Origin: Fictibacillus fluitans
GTDB taxonomy: Bacteria > Bacillota > Bacilli > Bacillales > Fictibacillaceae
Length of the DNA stretch: 64,000 bases
Direction of reading: 5' to 3'
NCBI RefSeq assembly: GCF_030418125.1
Contig: NZ_JAUHTR010000003.1
Coordinates: 186,001 to 250,000 of the forward strand
A program made the translations under genes and the position numbers. Shown here piece after piece: positions 1 through 7,204 of the stretch. A model generated the notes under the pieces. It saw nothing but the letters and a program-made list of their open reading frames with translations. It had not been told where the DNA came from and did not search any database. Each line of letters opens with the position of its first letter. Within the stretch, counting starts at the first letter, position 1.

Positions 1-1
1 T

Positions 2-562
2 GCTGCTTTTAATGAGAGCAGAAAGAAACTGGGAGTCGATTATATTGATCTCTACATGATTCAGTGGCCGGTAAGAGGAGAGCTTGAAGAAACATGGCGG
101 GCGCTCGAAATTCTATATAACCGAGGTGAAGTCAGAGCCATCGGTGTTTGTAATTTCGAGGAAAGCGATCTGAAGCTGATCATGAGGCGAAGCCAGCTTA
201 AACCGCATGTTAACCAAATGGAATATCATCCTTTAAAGCCGCAAAAACAGCTGATTCACTTCTGTCAGCAGAACCAGATTCAGGTGCAGGCCAGAAACCC
301 GTATGCGAGGGGGGAGCTTTTCCAGAAAAAAGTGCTGCTGGACATTGCAGAAAAGCATGGGAAAACCCCGGCCCAGATTGCCATGAAGTGGGGTTTGCAG
401 AATGGAATTCCGGTTGTTCCCGCATTTTCGTCCATTCATGAAATGCGGGAAAACATGGAGATGGTATCTTTTCTTCTTCCGATCGAGGACATGGTGAATC
501 TTCACTTTTTGACCAACAGCCGGATGGCAGGACCGAATACAGGACATTACTTTTGCGAATAA
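2..562 (+). CDS. aldo/keto reductase, 5' end missing
   Basis: NADPH-dependent oxidoreductase of the aldo/keto reductase superfamily, cut by the window edge. The frame is open from base 2, so the start and the residues that carry the catalytic Asp, Tyr and Lys are not visible; 186 residues remain. KLGVDYIDLYMIQWP is the family's second signature. In most members this motif reads IHWP and supplies the catalytic His, but here the residue is Gln. VNQMEYHP and the cofactor-side segment ending in the C-terminal helices follow as usual. The substrate is unknown. A hairpin terminator follows directly, so the gene ends its transcription unit. The family is certain; activity is less so because of the His to Gln change. 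Confidence 0.88.
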   Translation, partial: AAFNESRKKLGVDYIDLYMIQWPVRGELEETWRALEILYNRGEVRAIGVCNFEESDLKLIMRRSQLKPHVNQMEYHPLKPQKQLIHFCQQNQIQVQARNPYARGELFQKKVLLDIAEKHGKTPAQIAMKWGLQNGIPVVPAFSSIHEMRENMEMVSFLLPIEDMVNLHFLTNSRMAGPNTGHYFCE

Positions 563-572
563 TGTTTAACCT

Positions 573-605
573 AACCTTCCTATCATGGGAAGGTTTGTTT
601 TTTTG
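573..605 (+). terminator. Rho-independent terminator of the aldo/keto reductase gene
   Basis: AACCTTCC pairs with GGAAGGTT around a short loop and is followed by a run of T residues. It begins 11 bases after the stop codon. Confidence 0.8.
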
Positions 606-741
606 CCACATTTTCCGTGTCTAAAAAATGAAAAGCAGGGTAATCAATTAACAGGTGATCAGCTCTTGTGAAAAATGGAGTTGAAAATAGATTAATTTTT
701 GCTCCGCCGGGGTATTGTAGAGGGGAGAGGTGAATACAGCT

Positions 742-909
742 ATGGAATCAATTACAGATTGGCTAAAGGATATACTACTATTCGTGGGCGGCTTTTTAAA
801 TGTCAGCATATTATTGATTATCGTAATTGTCATATTGGTCGTTCGTTCCGTCCGGCGCAAAAAAAGAAACAGACAGCATGAAGATTATCTTGGAAAAGAT
901 GAAAAATAG
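742..909 (+). CDS. 55-residue single-span membrane peptide
   Basis: Unrecognised small protein. The ATG at 742 follows AGAGGTGA with an 8-base gap, a good Bacillus ribosome site. It encodes 55 residues: a short amphipathic start (MESITDWLKDILLF), one strongly hydrophobic segment at about residues 15-34 (NVSILLIIVIVILVV), then a very basic stretch RSVRRKKRNRQ and an acidic tail ending GKDEK. The positive-inside rule suggests that the N terminus is outside and the tail in the cytoplasm. A terminator follows at once, so it is a single-gene unit. An overlapping frame starting at 699 has no ribosome site and an implausible composition. The function is unknown. Confidence 0.7.
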   Translation: MESITDWLKDILLFVGGFLNVSILLIIVIVILVVRSVRRKKRNRQHEDYLGKDEK

Positions 910-921
910 TATGCAGAGTTA

Positions 922-951
922 GGCGGGTTCATTTTTGAACCGGCCTTTTTT
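922..951 (+). terminator. terminator of the 55-residue peptide gene
   Basis: GGCGGGTTC pairs with GAACCGGCC (one mismatch) around ATTTTT, followed by six T residues. Confidence 0.75.
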
Positions 952-1019
952 ATGGATTTTCGTTCCCTTAATAGATATGATAAAAAGAATTCAACAAGAC
1001 TAAGAGGGGGACTTGCTGT

Positions 1020-1565
1020 ATGAAGGAAAATAGTAAACTTGAAAAAGCGACGTTTGCCGGAGGGTGCTTTTGGTGCATGGTCAAGCCATTTGATGAACTC
1101 CCGGGAATCCATGGCATTGTTTCCGGGTATACCGGTGGGAATGTGGACCATCCATCCTATGAACAAGTGAAAACAGGAACAACCGGACATTACGAAGCGG
1201 TGGAAATTACATTTGATCCGGAGGTATTTCCTTATCAACAGTTACTGGATCTGTATTGGCCGCAAATTGATCCAACAGATGAGGGTGGACAATTTTTTGA
1301 CCGTGGCAGCCAGTACCGTACGGCCATTTTCTATCATACTGAAGGACAGAGGGAGCTTGCGCAGGCGTCCAAACAAAAGCTTGAAGACAGCCGCAAGTTC
1401 AGCAAACCGATTATAACCGAAATCTTGCCGGCACCTGTCTTTTATGCCGCTGAAGAGGATCATCAGGATTTTTATAAAAAGAATCCCGAAAAGTACAAAC
1501 AGGAACGAATTGAATCTGGAAGAGATGAATTCATAAAAGAAAACTGGAGCAAACAAGGCAGCTGA
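1020..1565 (+). CDS. msrA: peptide-methionine (S)-S-oxide reductase MsrA
   Basis: Repairs the S-epimer of methionine sulfoxide in proteins and free methionine, in the cytoplasm, using thioredoxin. Full length at 181 residues. The active-site signature FAGGCFWCM is at residues 12-20 with the nucleophilic Cys16. Family motifs GYTGGNVDHPSYEQV and GSQYRTAIFY are present. The start at 1020 has AAGAGGGGG in front. No msrB is adjacent, unlike the msrA-msrB pair of many Bacilli. A hairpin overlapping the stop codon ends the unit. Identification is firm. Confidence 0.97.
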   Translation: MKENSKLEKATFAGGCFWCMVKPFDELPGIHGIVSGYTGGNVDHPSYEQVKTGTTGHYEAVEITFDPEVFPYQQLLDLYWPQIDPTDEGGQFFDRGSQYRTAIFYHTEGQRELAQASKQKLEDSRKFSKPIITEILPAPVFYAAEEDHQDFYKKNPEKYKQERIESGRDEFIKENWSKQGS

Positions 1566-1582
1566 CGACAGCTGTCTTTTTT
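1557..1582 (+). terminator. terminator of msrA
   Basis: GCAGCTG and CAGCTGT pair around ACGA, followed by TCTTTTTTA. The stem includes the last codons of msrA. Confidence 0.65.
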
Positions 1583-1615
1583 ATTGCTGCTTTAAGAAAA
1601 TTCTTTGGAAAGCGG

Positions 1616-1644
1616 TTGCAATTCAAAAAGTGCTGTGGTAGTTT
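1616..1644 (+). promoter_or_regulatory. possible SigA promoter of the galactonate operon
   Basis: TTGCAA, a 17-base spacer and TAGTTT match the SigA pattern moderately and lie about 60 bases upstream of the IclR gene start. Inferred from sequence only; the -10 box is weak. Confidence 0.35.
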
Positions 1645-1675
1645 CTAGGTGTCAAAAATCACATACAGAATATTT

Positions 1676-1691
1676 CATCACATATGTGATG
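1676..1691 (+). promoter_or_regulatory. 16-bp perfect palindrome, likely IclR-family operator
   Basis: CATCACATATGTGATG is a perfect palindrome located immediately upstream of the ribosome site of the IclR gene. A further half-site TCACATA lies at 1659-1665. The position suits autorepression of the regulator and the catabolic genes behind it. Confidence 0.6.
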
Positions 1692-1706
1692 TGAATGGAG
1701 GGTAAG

Positions 1707-2459
1707 ATGTCAGTTAAATCAGCTCAGCGGGTGCTGCAGGTCTTTGAGTGCCTGACCATGCATACAGAGGGTCTCTCCATAAAGGAAATCAGCGAAACCC
1801 TCGACTTCCCGCAAAGCAGCACATCAAATTTAATTAAAACCTTAGCGGCAGAAGGCTATTTGAGACAGGATACGCACAAAAAGTACAAGCTTGGACCCAA
1901 ACTCATTGGAATTGGAACTGCTGCCATGGAATCGCTGGATGTTTCAGCAGTAGGAAAGCCTTATCTGAAAACATTAATGGAAGAAGTGCAGGAAACGGTC
2001 TTTATGGCTCTGATGGCGGAAGAAGAGCTTGTGTATGTTGCCAAAATTGATAATAACCGCTCCATCCGGACCACGGCCCAGCCAGGAAACAAAAAGCCGA
2101 TTTACTGCACGGGGCTTGGCAAGGCGTTTCTTTCCTTCGTGCCGGATGAAGCAAAAAACAAGCTGCTTGATTCAACAGAACTGCTTCCCATTACCGCTCA
2201 CACCATTACAAGCAGGGAACAGTTGGAACAGGAAATTGAGGAGAGCAGGAAACGGGGCTATGCCATTGATAATGAAGAAAACGAGGAAGGGTTATTTTGT
2301 CTGGCAGCACCGGTATATGGAGGTGACAGGCTGATGCAGGCTGCAATCAGTGTAGCGGCGCCAAAAGAGAGAATGACAGCCCGTAAAGAACAGATTGCCA
2401 AAGTATTGCTGCTTACTTCAAAAAAGATATCAGCCAGTCTCGGCTATTTGGCCAGATAA
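1707..2459 (+). CDS. IclR-family transcriptional regulator of galactonate catabolism
   Basis: DNA-binding regulator with an N-terminal winged helix-turn-helix (about residues 1-70, starting MSVKSAQRVLQVFECL) and a C-terminal effector domain, 250 residues as usual. The start at 1707 is preferred over the in-frame ATG at 1695 because GGAGG at 1697-1701 gives the right spacing only for 1707. It is the first gene of a tight set with a sugar-acid kinase (22 bases later), an aldolase and galactonate dehydratase. By family precedent (KdgR-like) it probably represses them and is released by a pathway intermediate. The palindrome at 1676-1691 is the likely operator. The ligand is not known from sequence. 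Confidence 0.9.
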   Translation: MSVKSAQRVLQVFECLTMHTEGLSIKEISETLDFPQSSTSNLIKTLAAEGYLRQDTHKKYKLGPKLIGIGTAAMESLDVSAVGKPYLKTLMEEVQETVFMALMAEEELVYVAKIDNNRSIRTTAQPGNKKPIYCTGLGKAFLSFVPDEAKNKLLDSTELLPITAHTITSREQLEQEIEESRKRGYAIDNEENEEGLFCLAAPVYGGDRLMQAAISVAAPKERMTARKEQIAKVLLLTSKKISASLGYLAR

Positions 2460-2481
2460 AAAAGACAGGGAGGCAAACATA

Positions 2482-3435
2482 ATGGATGTGATCAGCATTG
2501 GGGAAGCGATGGTGCTTTTTACCCCGGAAACAAGCGGGCCCATGAGGTATGCCAGGGATTATACCTCAAGAATTGCCGGAGCAGAAATCAATACCCTCAT
2601 TGGGCTGTCTAAACTTGGGCATCAGACAGGATGGATTTCACGAGTAGGAAGTGATGAATTCGGTGCCATGCTCAAAAACGCCGTAAGAGGCGAAGGAGTG
2701 GATGTGAGCGAGGTTGCCGAGGACGATGAGGCACCTACAGGGATCTTTTTTAAAGAGAACGTTTATGGAGATCACGTTCGCGTCCATTATTACCGTAAAC
2801 ACTCCGCTGCCAGCTTTCTGAACCCGGAGAGCATTAACGAAGACTATCTGACTGAGGCTAAGGTGCTGTACATAACAGGGATTACTCCGGCACTCTCCGA
2901 TTCATGTTCTAAGGCTGTTTTTCATGCGATTGAAAAAGCCAAACAGCACAAGATGACCATTGTATTGGATCCGAACATCAGGTATAAGCTCTGGACCGAG
3001 GAAAAGGCGAGAAGCACCATCATTGAAATTGCCGGCCATTCCGATATTGTCTTTCCGGGAACGAGTGAAGGGGAGTTTTTGTTCGGCACAAGCGATCCGG
3101 AGGGAATAGCAGAAGCGCTGCACGATCTTGGGCCGGATACCGTTGTTGTCAAAAAGGGAGAAGAAGGCGCCTATTATTCCTGCTTATCAAAAAAGGAACA
3201 GGGACATGCGGAGGGTTTTCGTGTGAAACAGGTAATCGATCCTGTCGGCGCAGGTGACGGATTTGCGGCAGGAGTGGTATCAGGGCTGCTGGACGGTCTT
3301 CCCCTCAAAGAATCTGTTACCAGGGGCTGTGCCATCGGCGCCTTGGTCACCATGGTCAATGGTGATATTGAAGGCCTGCCTGACCGAAAAACGCTGGAGC
3401 TTTATCTGTCCACCAAAAGTGATGTAAGCCGTTAA
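2482..3435 (+). CDS. kdgK: PfkB-family 2-keto-3-deoxy-sugar-acid kinase
   Basis: ATP-dependent sugar kinase of the ribokinase/PfkB family, 317 residues, start MDVISIGEAMVLF at 2482 behind GGGAGG. The C-terminal signature DPVGAGDGFAAGV holds the catalytic Asp at residue 259; the N-terminal substrate face has the usual GAEINT-type motif. It matches 2-dehydro-3-deoxygluconokinase (KdgK). Because galactonate dehydratase is in the same operon, the physiological substrate here is more likely 2-keto-3-deoxygalactonate, or both epimers. Enteric DgoK belongs to a different family, so this would be a functional replacement. The family call is firm; the epimer preference is inferred. Confidence 0.9.
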   Translation: MDVISIGEAMVLFTPETSGPMRYARDYTSRIAGAEINTLIGLSKLGHQTGWISRVGSDEFGAMLKNAVRGEGVDVSEVAEDDEAPTGIFFKENVYGDHVRVHYYRKHSAASFLNPESINEDYLTEAKVLYITGITPALSDSCSKAVFHAIEKAKQHKMTIVLDPNIRYKLWTEEKARSTIIEIAGHSDIVFPGTSEGEFLFGTSDPEGIAEALHDLGPDTVVVKKGEEGAYYSCLSKKEQGHAEGFRVKQVIDPVGAGDGFAAGVVSGLLDGLPLKESVTRGCAIGALVTMVNGDIEGLPDRKTLELYLSTKSDVSR

Positions 3436-3454
3436 GAAAAGAGGAGGAGTCATT

Positions 3455-4087
3455 TTGTCTTATGTACTTTCATCCATAAAAGAAAACAAGCTGGTTGCGA
3501 TTATCCGTGGAGCAGAACCGAAGAGTGTAATGAAGATTGCGCGAGCGCTTCATTCCGGGGGAATAAGAACGCTTGAGATCACCATGAACTCACCGGGGGC
3601 GCTTAAAGTCATTGAAGAAGTGTCAACGGAAATGGGAGACGAGGTTCTGGTCGGGGCAGGTACGGTTCTCGATCCGGAGAGCGCGCGAATGGCGATCCTT
3701 GCCGGGGCGCAATTTATCCTGGCTCCGACGGTAAATTTGAAAACGATAGAAATGACCAAAAGGTATGGAGCGGTAAGTATTCCGGGCGCGTTCACACCGA
3801 CCGAAATCTTAACCGCCTATGAGCATGGCGCCGATATTGTCAAAGTGTTCCCGGCTTCCATCGGAACATCCTATATCAAAGATCTGCGGGGTCCGCTTCC
3901 CCATATTCCACTGCTTCCGACAGGCGGTGTGACACTTGAAAATGTTTCGGATTTCATGAAAGCGGGTGCTGTCGGATGCGGCATCGGCAGTGCACTTGTG
4001 AATACAAAAGAAGAAGTTACAGAGGCGTATTTATCAAAACTTACGGAAAAAGCACGTGATTTTGTAAGAGCTGTATCACTAGATTAA
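3455..4087 (+). CDS. KDPG/KDPGal-type aldolase
   Basis: Class I aldolase of the Eda/DgoA family, 210 residues, splitting 2-keto-3-deoxy-6-phospho-gluconate or -galactonate into pyruvate and glyceraldehyde 3-phosphate. The Schiff-base lysine is K130 in IVKVFPAS and the proton-relay Glu is E41 in LEITMNSPGA. The start is TTG at 3455, decided by GAGGAGGAG just upstream; the nearby ATG at 3462 is out of frame. It lies 19 bases after the kinase and 15 before galactonate dehydratase, which points to the phosphogalactonate substrate. Eda and DgoA cannot be told apart by sequence alone. Confidence 0.92.
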   Translation: MSYVLSSIKENKLVAIIRGAEPKSVMKIARALHSGGIRTLEITMNSPGALKVIEEVSTEMGDEVLVGAGTVLDPESARMAILAGAQFILAPTVNLKTIEMTKRYGAVSIPGAFTPTEILTAYEHGADIVKVFPASIGTSYIKDLRGPLPHIPLLPTGGVTLENVSDFMKAGAVGCGIGSALVNTKEEVTEAYLSKLTEKARDFVRAVSLD

Positions 4088-4102
4088 TAGGGAGATGAGA
4101 CC

Positions 4103-5251
4103 ATGAAAATTACAGGATATGAATTGTTTCAGGTGCCGCCGCGCTGGCTGTTTTTAAAGATTACAACTGATGAAGGAATTGTCGGATGGGGAGAGCCGGT
4201 TATTGAAGGACGTGCAGCCACGGTTAAGACAGCGGTTGAAGAATTGATGGAATACTTGATGGACAAAGACCCGATGCAAATTGAGGATCATTGGAACCTG
4301 ATGTACCGTGGAGGCTTCTACCGGGGAGGTCCGATTATGATGAGTGCCATTGCGGGAATTGATCAGGCGCTCTGGGACATTAAAGGGAAGTATTATAATG
4401 CTCCTGTTCACCAGCTGCTAGGCGGCAAATGCCGCGATTCCATCAAGGTGTATTCATGGATTGGCGGAGACAGGCCCGCAGAGGTAGGACTCGCTGCCAA
4501 AAAGGCACAGGCGGCCGGTTTCAGAGCGGTTAAGATGAACGGTGCTGAAGAGCTTCAGTACATTGATTCCTATGACAAGGTAGATAAAATCCTGGAAACC
4601 GTAGCCACGGTGAGGGAGGCGGTTGGACCGCAGTTTGGAATCGGTCTGGATTTCCACGGACGTGTACATAAACCAATGGCCAAGCTGCTGGCAAAAGAGC
4701 TTGAAGTCTATAAGCCTATGTTTATTGAAGAGCCGGTCCTGCCTGAAAACAACGAGGCGCTGCGCGAGATTGCGAGGGCCACATCGATTCCGATCGCCAC
4801 TGGGGAAAGAATGTTTTCCAAATGGGACTTCAAACCACTGCTGATTGATGGATATGTTGATATTATTCAGCCGGATCTTTCCCACGCCGGAGGAATTACG
4901 GAGTGCAAGAAGATCATGTCGATGGCCGAAGCCTTTGATGTGGCAGCCGCTCCGCATTGCCCGCTCGGACCGATTGCACTGGCCTCCTGCCTGCAGGTGG
5001 ATGCGACTTGCCATAACGCGTTTATCCAGGAACAGAGCCTTGGTATTCATTATAACGAAGGCAGTGACATTCTTGATTATATCGTGGACCGTACCGTCTT
5101 TCATTATGAAGAAGGCTATGTCAAGATCCCTGATGGCCCCGGACTTGGTATTGAAATTAATGAAAATCATGTAAGAAAGATGGCGGAGGAAGGACACAGC
5201 TGGAGAAATCCGGTTTGGCGCCATAAGGACGGCAGTATTGCAGAATGGTGA
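4103..5251 (+). CDS. dgoD: D-galactonate dehydratase DgoD
   Basis: Mg-dependent enolase-superfamily enzyme that removes water from D-galactonate to give 2-keto-3-deoxygalactonate. Its 382 residues match DgoD end to end. D183 and H185 in LDFHGR are the expected metal ligand and general acid; EEP, TGERMF and the AAPHCPLGP motif supply the remaining metal ligands and the catalytic His. It is the last gene of the IclR-kinase-aldolase operon and is followed by a strong bidirectional terminator. No galactonate transporter or lactonase is nearby, so uptake must be encoded elsewhere. Confidence 0.95.
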   Translation: MKITGYELFQVPPRWLFLKITTDEGIVGWGEPVIEGRAATVKTAVEELMEYLMDKDPMQIEDHWNLMYRGGFYRGGPIMMSAIAGIDQALWDIKGKYYNAPVHQLLGGKCRDSIKVYSWIGGDRPAEVGLAAKKAQAAGFRAVKMNGAEELQYIDSYDKVDKILETVATVREAVGPQFGIGLDFHGRVHKPMAKLLAKELEVYKPMFIEEPVLPENNEALREIARATSIPIATGERMFSKWDFKPLLIDGYVDIIQPDLSHAGGITECKKIMSMAEAFDVAAAPHCPLGPIALASCLQVDATCHNAFIQEQSLGIHYNEGSDILDYIVDRTVFHYEEGYVKIPDGPGLGIEINENHVRKMAEEGHSWRNPVWRHKDGSIAEW

Positions 5252-5301
5252 GAATTTCACCATTCATGCCTGATCGTTCAAAACTGTCCCATCATACATA
5301 G

Positions 5302-5330
5302 AAAAAGGCAGCGGTCACCGCTGCCTTTTT
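5302..5330. terminator. bidirectional terminator between dgoD and the amidohydrolase
   Basis: AAAAAGGCAGCGGT pairs with ACCGCTGCCTTTTT almost without a loop, giving T runs on both strands between two convergent genes. Confidence 0.92.
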
Positions 5331-5338
5331 CTATGAAT

Positions 5339-6487
5339 CTACTCTTTTGAACAATCATAAACAATCGTACCGTTAATAATGGTCTTTTCTACCGTGCTGC
5401 GGGCATCAAACGGATCGCCATCCCAAATGACCACATCGGCATCTTTTCCTTTTTCAAGGGAACCCACCCGGTCTTGCACCCCGAGATGTCTGGCCGCATT
5501 CAGCGTAATGGCCTGCCAGGCGGTTTCTTGATCCAGACCGTGTTTAACAGCACTGATCGCGCTCAAAATCAGGCTGTCGATACCCACTACAGGATGATCG
5601 GTGGTGATGGAAACCGGCACTCCGGCATCACTGAGCTCCTTAAGTGTATGCCATCCTTTATCAGCCAGTTCAATCTTGCTGCGTGTGGAAAGAGTAGGGC
5701 CGACAGAAACCCGCACATTATGTTCTGCGATAAAGGAAGCAATCTGATGGCCTTCGGTACAATGCTCAATCGTCAGATCAAATCCAAATTCCCTGGACAG
5801 GCGGAGTATAGTGGCAATGTCGTCCGCACGGTGAGCGTGTGCCCGAATCGGTATTTCCTTTTTCAGGACTTTGATGAGCTGTTCGGTTCCTAAATCCGGA
5901 GTCAGTTCCTCTCCCTGCTCAAGCTTTTTTAAATCATGCTGCGCCGCTTTCATTGCCTTGCGGAACAGAGCGGCAATTCCCATCCGGGTAACCGGCTCCT
6001 TTCCTTTTCCTCCGTAAAAGCGCTTCGGGTTTTCTCCGAAGGCTGCCTTCATTCCGGAAGGATTGCGGATCACCATTTGATCGATGACCGTACCGGCCGT
6101 TTTCAGGACCACCATTTCTCCTCCGATGACGTTGGCACTGCCGGGCATCACCTGAACGGTAGTCACACCGGACTTCCGGGCGTCTTCAAATCCCTGCTCG
6201 TTCGGGTTAATGCCATCGATCGCCCGTACATAGGGAGTAACCGGATCGCTTGTTTCATTGTAATCATGTCCGGCTGGCCCAATTCCCTCCTCATGAATAC
6301 CTAAATGCGTATGTACATCGATCAAACCAGGCGTTACAAATTTTCCTTCCACATCAAGAACTGACACGTTTTGATGAAGGTCGCTAATGCTGCCAATGTC
6401 GGCAATTTTCCCTTGATCCAGCAGAACATCACCTTTACTGAAGGTGCCGGTTCCGGTCACGAGCGTTCCATTTTTAATAAGAAGCAT
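5339..6487 (-). CDS. metal-dependent amidohydrolase, peptidase-like
   Basis: Cytoplasmic hydrolase of the amidohydrolase superfamily, 382 residues. The N-terminal beta part leads to GLIDVHTHLG (HxH metal pair), followed by AHAHRADD, IEHCTEGH and TTDHPVV, which fit the further metal-binding His residues and the catalytic Asp. It resembles the imidazolonepropionase-related group (COG1228), which includes enzymes acting on cyclic amides and Xaa-Pro or modified dipeptides. It is transcribed away from an Lrp-type regulator that heads a peptide-uptake operon, so a peptide or amide substrate is likely. A consensus promoter lies at 6551-6580. The exact reaction is not predictable. Confidence 0.85.
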   Translation of the reverse strand: MLLIKNGTLVTGTGTFSKGDVLLDQGKIADIGSISDLHQNVSVLDVEGKFVTPGLIDVHTHLGIHEEGIGPAGHDYNETSDPVTPYVRAIDGINPNEQGFEDARKSGVTTVQVMPGSANVIGGEMVVLKTAGTVIDQMVIRNPSGMKAAFGENPKRFYGGKGKEPVTRMGIAALFRKAMKAAQHDLKKLEQGEELTPDLGTEQLIKVLKKEIPIRAHAHRADDIATILRLSREFGFDLTIEHCTEGHQIASFIAEHNVRVSVGPTLSTRSKIELADKGWHTLKELSDAGVPVSITTDHPVVGIDSLILSAISAVKHGLDQETAWQAITLNAARHLGVQDRVGSLEKGKDADVVIWDGDPFDARSTVEKTIINGTIVYDCSKE

Positions 6488-6550
6488 GACAAAATCCCCC
6501 TCTTTTTTTCAATTTTTTTCAAAAAACACTTGAATAAATATTCTGAAAAA

Positions 6551-6580
6551 ATTATACTATTTAAAAATTACTTATTTCAA
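6551..6580 (-). promoter_or_regulatory. SigA promoter of the amidohydrolase gene
   Basis: On the minus strand TTGAAA, 18 bases and TATAAT, about 65 bases upstream of the start codon, inside an AT-rich divergent region. Confidence 0.7.
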
Positions 6581-6612
6581 TACCATTCTATAAAAAAAGT
6601 ATAGTTTTTAGG

Positions 6613-6641
6613 TAATATATACTAATAATAGTACTATATTA
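6613..6641 (+). promoter_or_regulatory. imperfect inverted repeat in the divergent control region
   Basis: TAATATATACTA and TAGTACTATATTA form a near-perfect inverted repeat with one bulge, between the amidohydrolase promoter and the Lrp-type gene. AT-rich dyads of this kind are common Lrp/AsnC binding sites. The function is inferred. Confidence 0.45.
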
Positions 6642-6680
6642 GAGATTTGAATAAGCTCTTTAATACTGAAAGGTGGAAGT

Positions 6681-7133
6681 ATGGTGTCGGTAGAAATTAT
6701 TGATCATCTGGATAAGGGAATTATAAAACTTTTATCCAAGGACGGAAGAATGTCATTTACAGAAATTGCGAATCGTTTGAATGTAACCGAGAAGACGGTC
6801 CGTTCCCGTTACAACAACCTTGTTGAAAATAACATTCTCGAGGTCGTTGGGGTAATTAACCCGATTTCTCTCGGTGTCAAGGTGGGAGCAATCATTCAAA
6901 TAAGTGTGGTACCGCCGAATATGGACCATGCCATTCAGCAATTGAGAGACATCACCGGCATCCGTTTTATTACATTAACATCAGGCGAATATCAGCTGCT
7001 TGTTCAGGCAAACGTTAAGGATTACGAGGAAATTACCGAGATTGTGAAAAGCATTCATCAGTTGCAGGGAATCAACAAAACCAATGTGATCCTGCAGATG
7101 GACGTGTATAAAAACTCATTTGAATATATTTAA
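6681..7133 (+). CDS. Lrp/AsnC-family transcriptional regulator
   Basis: Feast/famine regulator of 150 residues with an N-terminal AsnC-type helix-turn-helix (about residues 5-60; LLSKDGRMSFTEIANRLNV and TEKTVRSRYNNL) and a C-terminal RAM effector domain (IQISV through LVQANVKDYEEI). The start at 6681 follows AAGGTGGA. It is divergent from an amidohydrolase and 71 bases ahead of an M42 peptidase and the dpp genes, so it is probably the local regulator, responding to an amino acid or peptide product. The ligand is unknown. Confidence 0.92.
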   Translation: MVSVEIIDHLDKGIIKLLSKDGRMSFTEIANRLNVTEKTVRSRYNNLVENNILEVVGVINPISLGVKVGAIIQISVVPPNMDHAIQQLRDITGIRFITLTSGEYQLLVQANVKDYEEITEIVKSIHQLQGINKTNVILQMDVYKNSFEYI

Positions 7134-7204
7134 GGCCTCCGGGTCTTTTTTATATCACTATCAGATTCAGAAAATTCCATTTCCTTTTAAGGAGGATTGC
7201 GACA

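Noticed and set aside
699-881. 60-residue plus-strand frame
   Set aside because: It overlaps the better 742-909 frame, has no ribosome site and encodes an implausible mix of residues.
4454-5263. 269-residue open frame antisense to dgoD
   Set aside because: It is a shadow of the dgoD codon pattern, with no ribosome site and no recognisable motif.
7131-7155. GGCC-TCC-GGGTC hairpin with T run after the Lrp-type gene
   Set aside because: The stem is only about four pairs including G-U, too weak to call a terminator; read-through into the M42 gene is more likely.
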